From: Propionibacteriaceae bacterium UBA6238
GTDB lineage: Bacteria > Actinomycetota > Actinomycetes > Propionibacteriales > Propionibacteriaceae
Length of the DNA stretch: 16,761 bases
Assembly: GCA_002441465.1 (NCBI GenBank)
Contig: DJWE01000022.1
Span: 1 to 16,761 of the forward strand
Reading direction: 5' to 3'
The first letter of the stretch is position 1. Every line of letters begins with the position of its first letter. The translations under genes were made by a program, and so were the position numbers. The notes beneath the pieces were generated by a model. The model made no database searches and was not told the DNA's origin. It saw only the letters and a program-made list of their open reading frames with translations. Shown piece by piece: positions 1 through 9,147 of the stretch.

Positions 1-3000
1 GCCTACTCGGCGCTGCACCTCGCGTCCGCCCGCAAGGAGCTCTCCACCTCGATCAAGGATCGGGCCAGGGACACCGACCTGCACGACGAGTACCTCCGCG
101 TCGACGACAGCCTCGCGCGCCTGATCACGTACCTGCGTGACACCAACCCGATGCTGTTGAGCAAGCTCGAGATCGAGATGAACCGGGCGACCTCGCGGGA
201 GTCCCTGGAGGAGTGGATCAACGCCAACGCGGCTGGCTTCCAGATGCCGGTGCTGATGTTCGAGAACTCGCCGGCGCAGTTCGACCCCTCGCTGCGCTCG
301 GGTGGTTGGGGCGCCGCAGCGGTGAGCTACGGCTCCGACGTGCGTGAGGTCACCGAGCTGAGCCGCACGTTCCTCGCCCGGTCGTCGGAGATGGTCGACC
401 GGCGGAAGGTGAACGTCGCCGCCGCCCGCGGGATCCTGGACCTGGTCGGCCGCGACCCGAACCACCACCTGGTGCGGTCGGCGGAGGCTCGGTACGCCGA
501 GGCGGTCGAGAGCAACCTGGTCATGACGCTGGACCCGAACGACATCCGCGACAGCGGGGTCATGATCCACGAGTTCGGTCAGGAGATGTACACCAAGGGT
601 GCGGACCTCGAGGCCATCCGCGCGTACTCGGCGCAGCAGATCCGCGCGCAGCTGCAGTCCGGGCGGGTCAACCCGCTCATCGACGCCACGAACCTGATGC
701 TCGGGGTGCTCGACATCGCGGCGCTGCGTGAGCGCCCGGAGCTGATCTTCACCACGTCGAAGTTCGTCAACGAGCAGGGGCAGACGGTGGACGTGCCGCC
801 GCTGACCCGCGAGGTCAAGGACGAGAACGGCGTCATCTCCCATGTGCCGGACATCAAGCTGATCATGCAGGAGATCTCCCGGGACAGCGAGACGGGTCTG
901 GCAGACCTGCTCTCCGAGGCTGGCCTGCCTCGCGCTCACAAGTACAACAAGCAGGCCGACGTCTCCACGGTGGTGCACCGCGGACCGCGCAACCTGCAGG
1001 AGCTGTTCGAGGAGCGCTACGACCGAGCCTTCGACCGGTCGGGCAACAAGTACACCTCTGAGGCGAACATGGTGTTCGCTTCCGAGGTCTCGGCTGCAGC
1101 CCAGGTCGCCGACCAGGCGCAGGTCGCCGCGTTCGAGCGGGCTGCCCTCGTGGTCGCCACCCCACGTATCCTCAGTGCCCGCACCACGCTGCAGCCGACC
1201 GAGGTCGGTGCAATCGTGGACGAGACGCACAACGCGCTGTCGACGGTGTTCCGCATGGCCGGGCAGTTCATCAACAGTGCCGAGGGTAGCGAGGACGCCT
1301 ACCGCGACCAGGTGATGGAGGCGGCACGCGAGCTCGCCGCCGCGCAGACCGACGCGCAGAGGCTGCGCCACGAGCAGTCAGGCAAGTTCCGGTCCCTGAC
1401 CACGAGCAGCCGGGTTGAGCTGAACGAGCAGCTCGCCGAGAGCCTGGCCCAGTCGGTCCAGTCTGTCAGTGACAGGATCCAGCTCAACGCCCTCATGGCC
1501 CGCATCGACGCCGGGCGCTTCACGAAGGAGCAGGAGCAGGCGCTGGGGAAGGAGCTGGTCGACGGGCGCGCTTCGGCGCCGCTGGTCAAGCTGTTCCGCG
1601 ACGTCGCCAAGGGTGACCCGTACGCCGAGTACGAGTACCTGTACGGGACCGCCAAGGTGCAGTCGGCCAAGCAGATCAGCCAGATCTCCGCGTACCTGCG
1701 TGAGCACAACCTCGCAGGCAAGACGCTGCACGACAAGGACGCGAAGCGCGCCCTGGCGTTCTTCTCCGAGCCCAACTCCAAGCTGGCCGCCGACGACTGG
1801 GCGGTTCTCCGCAACGTGGTGCTGAGCCACCGCATCCAGACCGAGGCCAACCCGGTCAACGCCGAGTCGGACTTCCTGGTCGTCTTCAAGGATCCGCTGA
1901 ACCAGGACCCCACGTTCGCCACCCAGTTCAAGGCGATGCTCCTGCCGGACAGCCCGCTGGTGGAGGCAGCCATCAAGGTGACGAAATCTCACCCCGTGCC
2001 GGTGGACGTTCTCGAGCTCCGCAGGGCGATGGGGGCCCTGTTCCCTGCTGACGGCTCCACCCGCTGGGACCAGAGCATCGGCGCCATGACGGAGGCGCTG
2101 AGCAGCACCTACCCGTCGATCTCCGCCGGCCAGGCTGCCACCATCCACGGTGACACCGCCAAGGCTGCCGATGCGTTCATGATGGCGGCTCGCACCAACT
2201 ACGGTGACGTGCCCGGCCAGCAGTACCTCCGCTCCGTGACGGTGAAGCGCACGGTGGACGGCCTGCAGGTGATTGACGCCGACGGGAGGTTGGTCGACGA
2301 CACGGTGTTGGACGGCGCCATCGGTCTCACCGAGCGGGAGATCACGCCGATGGTGGTCGAGGGCCTCCAGGCCCCGTACCGCGGCATGACGATCCAGCGG
2401 CTGGAGCAGGCGCTCCTCATCGGGGAGGAGATGCAGGTCCAGTACTTCGACCCGGCTCACCGACCCGCGGGGGCCCGCTGGCACAACAGCCTCTACTTCG
2501 ACGGTGTGCCGGCGTACAACAGCCCCATCGTGCCGAGCTTCCCGAGCCTGATCGCCTGGCTGTACATGCAGCCGAACGGCATCACCCAGCGCGGCACTCG
2601 GTTCACGCTCGACGCCGTGAAGAAGAACCTCCCGGCGGTGTACAAGGTCGCCGTCACACCTCAGGGCAACCTGGACTTGGCGAAGACCCCAGACCTGGGC
2701 GGCGCGCTCCTGGCGATGGCGAAGGTGCTGTCCTCCACCGAGCTCGGCTACGGCACCGCCGGCCCCGCGTCGGTGCGCGCGCTGCTGAAGCAGATCACCA
2801 TGCGCCACGTCGTACGGTACAGCGACGGGGAGGTCGTCTCGGTCTACGAGTACCAGGCCGCCAAGGACGCCGACCCGGACGGCACGGCTGCCCGTGCACC
2901 CGAGCTGGTCCCACTGAGCGAGCGCACGGCCAACACGTTCTACGGCGAGGTCGGGATGGCTGGCCTCCAGGGAACCCTGCCCTCCGGCCAGCTCGCCTAC

Positions 3001-6000
3001 GGGCAGAGGATCTTCAGCTGGGACGCGCTCGACGACACGCAGAAGGCGGTCCTGGATGCCACCGGTGGCCCGGCGGTCCCGCTCGGCCAGACCTCCGCAG
3101 CGAAGCGCTCCGCGCTCGGCTCGGTCTCGCGCGGCCAGCAGACCGAGTTCCGTACCGCGGTGCGCGACTTCGGCAGCCTGTACGCACTGCAGAGCGAGCA
3201 GGCCGACATCCAGACGGCCCGCCACACCCGCCTGACGTCGATGGGTACCACCATCGCTGCCATGCAGAAGCACCAGCGGGACATCTCGAACCAGCTGCTC
3301 AAGGACGACACCCAGGCTGCAGCGATGCAGGCCCTCCCGGACAGCCAGCTCGAGTCCCTGGTTGCCACCGTGGGGCAGCAGGATCCGAGCTACGCCACGG
3401 CGATGTCGTACCGCGTCGTGGTCGCCAACCAGGGCAACCCGGCGGAGGGTGTGATCACTCCCGGCGCTCTCCCCGCGTTCCGCAAGAACTTCGGCGAGAT
3501 GACCTTCGGGGACTCGGTTGTCCTGGCGCTCGACGACTTCACCGAGCAGGACATCGCCGATGTTGAGAAGATCGTGCGGTACATGATCGGCCGCAAGGTG
3601 ACCATCACCGTGCGGGGCGGCAAGGCAGGCCCGGTGCGTGATGCCGTGCGGCGGGCCCTTGACGCCGCCAAGTCTGACTACATCAAGGTGGAGGGCCCGT
3701 CCGGCACCTTCGCCCCCATCGAGTCGGTGGCGACCCACGCATTGGAGCGGGCCTACATCTCCCGCGCGATGGAGCAGCGGAACACGTCGGCGAACAGCCG
3801 GCTGCTGACCTTCATCCCGGAGGAGGGCCAGCCGGGGTTCAACTCCATCGGTGAGTCCTCCGCCATGGTCATCAACCCAAACGCCCGGCGTGTGGTGCGT
3901 GGCGCACTGATCAAGCAGTTCGCCAGCGAGTACGCGACCCCGGTCCACGACGCCAACGTGGACCTGGTGACCAGCATGCTGAGCGACCCCGAGACCGTGG
4001 GTGCCCTCCGCTCCCTGGCGGTGCAGGACTCCGCCGTGGGCATGACGCACAAGGACGCCGTTGAGGATCTGATCCAGCGCGCCAGCCAGCATGAGCTGCC
4101 TCTGACCACCCAGGGTCTGCTCATCCAGGCTGGCATGTACGAGGTGTACGTCCTCACCCCGCGCCAGGCTGGCGACAAGCCGAAGCTGTACCTGCACCGC
4201 GTGGGCGACAAGTTCATCAAGGGGGAGAAGCTCGAGGAGTTCCTCCGCACGGGAGACCAGCCCTTCATCCTCAGCGAGAACCGTGTCACGGAGAAGCAGC
4301 AGACCCTCGTCGAGGGGCGCGTGGTCAGCAGCGCGGTGCGAGGCGACGGTGTGAAGCTGGCTGTGGCGTCGGACCAGTTCTGGCGCAACAACAAGCTGAT
4401 CCCGCACCTCGGGGCCAACAAGGTGATGACCCAGGGCCTCTCCCCGGAGTTGGAGTGGCTGCAGCAGGAGATCGCCGAGGAGCTCGCGCTCGACCTCGTG
4501 GTCAACTCGACCGACAACTCCAAGAAGCTGAGCATGATGGACACGGTGCGGAGCTTCGGTTCGGCGGCGGAGCTGCTCGGCTACGACATGATGGGCACGC
4601 TCTACCGCGGCATGTGGAACGGTGAGACGTACAACTCCAGTGACCCGGACTCCCAGGAGCGCATGCGGGCACTCCGCAGCATGCTCGGCGTGGTGGCGCA
4701 GAACTCGGACGGGCGGCACACCGACGTTGAGGGCATGATCTCCATGCTGGCCCACGGCTCCGTGCTCGACCCGAACGTCGTCCTCCTCACGACGCTGGCG
4801 GAGTCCGACCCGGATGCTGTGAACCAGCTCGGCAACATGGACCGCGGGCGACCGGAGGCCCGCGTGCTGCTCGCGGCGATGGCGTACCTGACGCTGCCCA
4901 ACACCAGCCTGTCCGACATCGAGCACGTCGGTGGCTTCGCGTCGGACCAGGCGCGAGACACGGGCCGCGGCAGCCGCCGACTGCCCGACATGTTCACGCA
5001 GATCTTCGAGGTGCAGGACATCCGGGAGATGGCACTGCGTGAGCTCAACGGTCGACTCAGCCCGAGCGTGACGATGCTCGACGACTACTCCGTCCGCATC
5101 GAGCACGCTGGGGGGTCCGCGTTCGGCCACGTCGCGTTCACCACATACAGCGTGGTCGGCGAGGCCCAGGGGCTGAACTACGACCCGACCGTCGACCAGG
5201 GCGTCTCCCCGCACGACTCGAAGCTGCTGGAGCAGGCGATGTCGGCGTTCTTCGCCAACAACTACAACGCCGGCGCCTTCACCAAGTTCATCGAGGACGC
5301 GACAGCGGCTGACACGGTTACGCCCATCCAGGCCCTCCCGTCGTCGTACGTCCGAGCCGAGGGCGACGACAAGCCGCTGCGGCAGCCCTGGTGGAACATC
5401 GGTGTGGCGCAGGCGACCTACCGCGCCCGCGCCGCCGACAAGCTCTCCTACTTCTTCGACGCGATCAACCTGTCGGACAGCGGCGGCGACGCCGCTGACG
5501 TGGAGAACACCCGGACGAAGATCCGCGAGTTCGCCAAGCTGTTCTTCCTGGACGACTCCGGGGACAGCGACATGCACGTCCACGCGATGATCCGCCTGGT
5601 GCTCGGACGCCCTGGTGCGTCGAACGACACCGAGGTCGAGGCAGCGAAGATCAGCCTCTCGAAGATCGACATGGCCCTGGAGTCCATGACCGCCAACTAC
5701 ATGGCGGGCTACACCCCGCTGCGCCGTGGCGCGGTCAGCCTCATGCCGCTGGAGATCCGCAACGCCTACATCCAGGCGAACGCCGGCAAGCAGGGCACGA
5801 TCAAGCTGCAGGTGTGGACCGGCAAGAAGCTGTCTGGCGAGTTCGCCGACACGGCTGACTCCATCACCCGGGCGTTCTTCGACCACGCGCTGGGTGACCC
5901 CGAAGCCAACAACATCGACTCCTTCAACATGGTGATGGATGGGGTGTACCACCAGTACCAGCAGAGCTCCGCCGATGCGGTGTCGCTGCCGGTGTCGCTC

Positions 6001-9000
6001 GACCTGGCCCTGGACCTCAAGCTGCTGAGCAAGGACTTCCAGGCGGAGGCCGCTCTGAAGCAGGCGATGAGCGACAAGTACACGATGGCCGAGTTCGCCA
6101 AGGAGAACCCGGCTGCGCTCGCCACGTCGCTGTGGCGCAGCCAGGAGCTGCTGCTCACGCCGACGGTTCTGCACGAGCTGACCAACAGCGCGACTATCGC
6201 GCAGAAGATCGGCATGAACGACCTGATGCCGGGCGAGGGGCTGGCCCCGACCCAGGAGGTGCTGGAGTACGTCGAGAAGCGGCTCGCGGCCTACAACCGG
6301 AAGCGCGACATCCCCTTCCCGACGAAGCGCAGCAGCATGCAGCTGCGCGACAGCGGCGTGGCGTACACGGACAGCGACAACAACGCCCACCGCATCATGC
6401 GGAACCTGCTGTCGCTGCACGCCGGCAAGGCACTGTTCAACCCGCCGCTCATGATCGGGGCCCTGGTCGACTCGACGATGCGCCGCGGCATCGTCGACAC
6501 CCGCCGCCTGCTGACCGGAGAGAGCGTCGGGTTCGTCGGTCAGCGCCTGGCGAACGTCGTGGAGAGCCAGGGTCGGGTGGGTGCCCTGGCGCGCGGGTTC
6601 GGCTGGCGCACGATGTTCACGCAGAAGCAGGCCCAGGACCTCAAGGACATCCTCAACACCACGGCCCTGACCGGCCCGATGAACGAGGTCATCTACGGGG
6701 ACCTGGCCTCCTACTCGTCAGCGCTGAGCAAGGACGGCGTCATCAAGCCGATCAAGTGGTTGAACAAGGCTGGTGCCGCGCTGCAGGACCTGGGCTACGG
6801 CACCAAGGGCGGCACGATGCGTCGCAACTACCTGCAGGCTGCCATCTCCGACGCCGTGCTGCGCCGAGGTGCGAGCCTGGACCGGATCCTCGCTGAGCTC
6901 CGCCGCGACGGTGGGTACCTCAAGAAGGCGTACCCGGACTCGCACATGGCCGGCGTGCAGGCGATGAACGACCTGCGTGGTGTGCAGGAGACCGTGATCT
7001 CGTCGGCGGTCTCGTCGGCGATCCGCCCACTCACCCACTCCGGCAACGCAGGCATCAACGCCGTCGCGCAGATGACGCTGGCGATGCCGCTGATGTTCCA
7101 GCGGTACGCATCCAACCTGTTCCTCACCCTGACCGGCGCGCGTGCTCTCGACCAGCTCGCAGCCCACGCGCTCAACGGGCGGAAGAAGCCTGGCTTCTGG
7201 CGAGCCATCGAGGCTCGAGCCAAGAGTGAGGCCATCGAGGCCAACCCCAACTTCGACATGTCGGAAGTCATCGGGGGTCTGGACGCGATGGACGCCGTGA
7301 TCAACATGGGCATCACGCACTCGCTGCTGTTCACCGGCGGTCTGGTGGCCGGCGGCCTCGGCCTCAGCGGTGAGGACGAGGAGGAGCGCCGCCGCCGCCG
7401 TGCTGCCGCCGCTCAGGGCATGGTCTGGCTGAACGACCCCCGCGACATCGAGAACGACTTCCGCAACGCGCACGCACTGTTCCTGGACGAGATCCCTGGC
7501 CTGAACACCCTGTTCGCCAACGATGCCGGGCGGGCCATCGCGTCTCCGCACTGGATCATCAAGCCGCTCACCAGCCCACTCCTCGGGATGCAGCGGTTCT
7601 TCGACACGGGCGACATCCGGCAGCTGAAGTGGGGCTTCGAGGACGCCATCACCTCGATGCCGCTCCTGAACATGGTGACCTTCAACAAGGCGGTCACCAT
7701 GAGCGAGGAGCTGTCCTACTCCGCCCAGGACGCGGCTGCATCCGGCAACCTGGGGGCCTCGGACTCCGCTGGGTTCCTGACGCACCTGGTCGGGTACTAC
7801 GAGCACGCGCTGTTCGAGTCCTCGTTCCTCAACGCCCTGTACGTCGGCTTCGACGAGTACGACCGCGACCCGTACGTGATGCCGTTGCGTGACAGCGACG
7901 GAGACCTTCAGCGCGACGCCGAGGGCAACACTCGAGCCAACCGGGACCAGCACCTGCGGTCGGAGGGTCTCGACGGCAACGGGCTCGCTCTGCAGACCTA
8001 CGTCGACGACGAGGGCAACGTGCAGCAGGGGTACTGGACCGAGTCCGACGCCACCACGCAGAGTCGCATCTTCGCGGAGAGCCGACTCTCGTACGCCCTG
8101 ATCTCGTCTCTGGTGACCGGCCTGTCCGGTAAGGGCATGAACACCCGGTACGACATGGCGGTCAAGACCCGAGAGGTGGAGAAGCCGGAGCTGAGCGAGA
8201 AGGAGCAGGACGCCATCCTCATGGCGATGTTCGCCGCCGAGGGTGGGGATGCACTCACGAAGCCGGGCGAGCAGACGGCGGAGCGGGCCATCGCCCTGTC
8301 GTTCCTCAACGAGCACGGCGACGAGGTGCTCACCGACGACGGTGCAGAGGCCGTCTTCCGCGGCATCGCCGGCGGCACGATGACCCCCAACCAGGCGTAC
8401 CTCCAGGGTGTGCACCTCACCTACGACCAGCGCGTGAGCCTGCAGGAGCGGTTCCTGGACGAGCTCACCATCGAGGGGATGCGGCTGGGGCTCTCCGAGT
8501 CGTCGGCCAAGTACCGCGCCGGTCGGGTGTGGAACGGGACCGGCGAGCTGCCGGGGATGGCCGACCTCCTCTGGAGCAAGGACATCCCCTACTCCAAGAC
8601 CCAGGAGTTCCAGCAGCTGAACACCACGTACCTCAAGGGCCCGGACGGCAACATGTGGGCGTCCGGCTTCGAGCGTACGAAGCTCATGGGTGCGCTGGGT
8701 CTGGCCCCGCTGCAGGGGATGCACACCAGTGCCGACACCCGCACCGGCATGGATGGGCGGATGAACGTTGCCGGGTTCGGGATCAACAACACCGGCATGC
8801 GGAGCCTGCGCCCCGTGAACGACTCGCTCGACACCCCGACTGACGCGGAGATCGGCGACGCGATCACGAAGGCGATCGAGGGCCTGGACCTGAGCGACTA
8901 CGGCGGCGGCTACGGTCGTGGCTACGGCGGCGGTGGCGGCGGTGGTGGCGGGTACGCCCAGCGCCCCACCAACCGCTACTACGACCAGCCCCGGTGGACG

Positions 9001-9147
9001 AACCAGAACTTCAGCCCGATCACGCTGCGCGTCCCGTACGCCAACGATGTCTACGCGATCCAGACGGAAACCATCAGGACCGACAGCGGCGGCATCCGTC
9101 GTGAGAGGATCTCCAGTGAGCGAGGGAGGCTTACCCAATGGCAGTGA
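1..9147 (+). CDS. Giant virion protein, probably internal/ejected (5'-partial)
   Basis: The frame is open from base 1, so the start lies upstream; the first in-window ATG (151) is not a credible start because the frame continues unbroken before it. The window holds 3048 residues. Most look alpha-helical, with long Ala/Glu/Arg/Gln-rich stretches. I saw no cysteine at all. Other visible parts are an alternating strand-helix-strand stretch (about 3500-3710), a hydrophobic region (7069-7140), and a second hydrophobic segment (7300-7368) followed by acidic then basic runs. Near the C-terminus is a Tyr/Gly-rich tract (8899-8955). I recognise no polymerase, lysozyme or peptidase motif. The C-terminal third resembles in style the large polyvalent-type proteins of podoviruses, but that is an impression. 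The gene overlaps the portal gene by 10 bases, so they are probably co-translated. The inferred role is an internal core or ejection protein, by analogy with phage N4 and T7 internal proteins. The frame is certain; the function is not. Confidence 0.85.
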   Translation, partial: AYSALHLASARKELSTSIKDRARDTDLHDEYLRVDDSLARLITYLRDTNPMLLSKLEIEMNRATSRESLEEWINANAAGFQMPVLMFENSPAQFDPSLRSGGWGAAAVSYGSDVREVTELSRTFLARSSEMVDRRKVNVAAARGILDLVGRDPNHHLVRSAEARYAEAVESNLVMTLDPNDIRDSGVMIHEFGQEMYTKGADLEAIRAYSAQQIRAQLQSGRVNPLIDATNLMLGVLDIAALRERPELIFTTSKFVNEQGQTVDVPPLTREVKDENGVISHVPDIKLIMQEISRDSETGLADLLSEAGLPRAHKYNKQADVSTVVHRGPRNLQELFEERYDRAFDRSGNKYTSEANMVFASEVSAAAQVADQAQVAAFERAALVVATPRILSARTTLQPTEVGAIVDETHNALSTVFRMAGQFINSAEGSEDAYRDQVMEAARELAAAQTDAQRLRHEQSGKFRSLTTSSRVELNEQLAESLAQSVQSVSDRIQLNALMARIDAGRFTKEQEQALGKELVDGRASAPLVKLFRDVAKGDPYAEYEYLYGTAKVQSAKQISQISAYLREHNLAGKTLHDKDAKRALAFFSEPNSKLAADDWAVLRNVVLSHRIQTEANPVNAESDFLVVFKDPLNQDPTFATQFKAMLLPDSPLVEAAIKVTKSHPVPVDVLELRRAMGALFPADGSTRWDQSIGAMTEALSSTYPSISAGQAATIHGDTAKAADAFMMAARTNYGDVPGQQYLRSVTVKRTVDGLQVIDADGRLVDDTVLDGAIGLTEREITPMVVEGLQAPYRGMTIQRLEQALLIGEEMQVQYFDPAHRPAGARWHNSLYFDGVPAYNSPIVPSFPSLIAWLYMQPNGITQRGTRFTLDAVKKNLPAVYKVAVTPQGNLDLAKTPDLGGALLAMAKVLSSTELGYGTAGPASVRALLKQITMRHVVRYSDGEVVSVYEYQAAKDADPDGTAARAPELVPLSERTANTFYGEVGMAGLQGTLPSGQLAYGQRIFSWDALDDTQKAVLDATGGPAVPLGQTSAAKRSALGSVSRGQQTEFRTAVRDFGSLYALQSEQADIQTARHTRLTSMGTTIAAMQKHQRDISNQLLKDDTQAAAMQALPDSQLESLVATVGQQDPSYATAMSYRVVVANQGNPAEGVITPGALPAFRKNFGEMTFGDSVVLALDDFTEQDIADVEKIVRYMIGRKVTITVRGGKAGPVRDAVRRALDAAKSDYIKVEGPSGTFAPIESVATHALERAYISRAMEQRNTSANSRLLTFIPEEGQPGFNSIGESSAMVINPNARRVVRGALIKQFASEYATPVHDANVDLVTSMLSDPETVGALRSLAVQDSAVGMTHKDAVEDLIQRASQHELPLTTQGLLIQAGMYEVYVLTPRQAGDKPKLYLHRVGDKFIKGEKLEEFLRTGDQPFILSENRVTEKQQTLVEGRVVSSAVRGDGVKLAVASDQFWRNNKLIPHLGANKVMTQGLSPELEWLQQEIAEELALDLVVNSTDNSKKLSMMDTVRSFGSAAELLGYDMMGTLYRGMWNGETYNSSDPDSQERMRALRSMLGVVAQNSDGRHTDVEGMISMLAHGSVLDPNVVLLTTLAESDPDAVNQLGNMDRGRPEARVLLAAMAYLTLPNTSLSDIEHVGGFASDQARDTGRGSRRLPDMFTQIFEVQDIREMALRELNGRLSPSVTMLDDYSVRIEHAGGSAFGHVAFTTYSVVGEAQGLNYDPTVDQGVSPHDSKLLEQAMSAFFANNYNAGAFTKFIEDATAADTVTPIQALPSSYVRAEGDDKPLRQPWWNIGVAQATYRARAADKLSYFFDAINLSDSGGDAADVENTRTKIREFAKLFFLDDSGDSDMHVHAMIRLVLGRPGASNDTEVEAAKISLSKIDMALESMTANYMAGYTPLRRGAVSLMPLEIRNAYIQANAGKQGTIKLQVWTGKKLSGEFADTADSITRAFFDHALGDPEANNIDSFNMVMDGVYHQYQQSSADAVSLPVSLDLALDLKLLSKDFQAEAALKQAMSDKYTMAEFAKENPAALATSLWRSQELLLTPTVLHELTNSATIAQKIGMNDLMPGEGLAPTQEVLEYVEKRLAAYNRKRDIPFPTKRSSMQLRDSGVAYTDSDNNAHRIMRNLLSLHAGKALFNPPLMIGALVDSTMRRGIVDTRRLLTGESVGFVGQRLANVVESQGRVGALARGFGWRTMFTQKQAQDLKDILNTTALTGPMNEVIYGDLASYSSALSKDGVIKPIKWLNKAGAALQDLGYGTKGGTMRRNYLQAAISDAVLRRGASLDRILAELRRDGGYLKKAYPDSHMAGVQAMNDLRGVQETVISSAVSSAIRPLTHSGNAGINAVAQMTLAMPLMFQRYASNLFLTLTGARALDQLAAHALNGRKKPGFWRAIEARAKSEAIEANPNFDMSEVIGGLDAMDAVINMGITHSLLFTGGLVAGGLGLSGEDEEERRRRRAAAAQGMVWLNDPRDIENDFRNAHALFLDEIPGLNTLFANDAGRAIASPHWIIKPLTSPLLGMQRFFDTGDIRQLKWGFEDAITSMPLLNMVTFNKAVTMSEELSYSAQDAAASGNLGASDSAGFLTHLVGYYEHALFESSFLNALYVGFDEYDRDPYVMPLRDSDGDLQRDAEGNTRANRDQHLRSEGLDGNGLALQTYVDDEGNVQQGYWTESDATTQSRIFAESRLSYALISSLVTGLSGKGMNTRYDMAVKTREVEKPELSEKEQDAILMAMFAAEGGDALTKPGEQTAERAIALSFLNEHGDEVLTDDGAEAVFRGIAGGTMTPNQAYLQGVHLTYDQRVSLQERFLDELTIEGMRLGLSESSAKYRAGRVWNGTGELPGMADLLWSKDIPYSKTQEFQQLNTTYLKGPDGNMWASGFERTKLMGALGLAPLQGMHTSADTRTGMDGRMNVAGFGINNTGMRSLRPVNDSLDTPTDAEIGDAITKAIEGLDLSDYGGGYGRGYGGGGGGGGGYAQRPTNRYYDQPRWTNQNFSPITLRVPYANDVYAIQTETIRTDSGGIRRERISSERGRLTQWQ
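8899..8955 (+). repeat. Tyr/Gly-rich low-complexity tract (in-frame)
   Basis: GGC/GGT codons encode Y-GGG-Y-GRG-Y followed by nine glycines and another Tyr, close to the C-terminus of the giant protein. The run mixes GGC, GGT and one GGG, so it is not a pure microsatellite. It probably forms a flexible linker ahead of the last 64 residues. A role in binding or assembly is speculative. Confidence 0.85.

Noticed and set aside
568..582. HEFGQ, close to the zinc peptidase motif HExxH
   Set aside because: The second metal-binding His is Gln and no supporting third ligand or peptidase context was seen. A similar near-miss, HELTN at 6172-6186, has Asn in that place.
1378..6420. Minus-strand open frame of 1680 codons opposite the giant gene
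   Set aside because: High GC at third positions makes stop codons rare on the opposite strand. The translation is Val/Arg/His/Leu-rich with no domain pattern, no ribosome site was found, and the + strand frame is much longer and continuous. Similar shadows at 6718-9138 and 11099-12898 are rejected for the same reason.
7001..7024. Tandem 12-base duplication around TCTCGTCGGCG in the giant gene
   Set aside because: Only two copies, encoding an ordinary helical SSAVSSA stretch; expected now and then in GC-rich coding sequence.
7891..7926. DSDGDLQRDAEG resembling an EF-hand calcium loop
   Set aside because: Position 6 is Leu instead of the usual Gly and the flanking helices are missing. It reads more like an acidic beta-turn.
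1..9147. Giant protein as an N4-type virion RNA polymerase
   Set aside because: Size and lack of cysteine fit, but I could not find a convincing set of T7-like polymerase motifs (TxxGR, the Rx3K...YG helix, the HD motif) in the part visible here. The missing 5' part could still hold such a domain.
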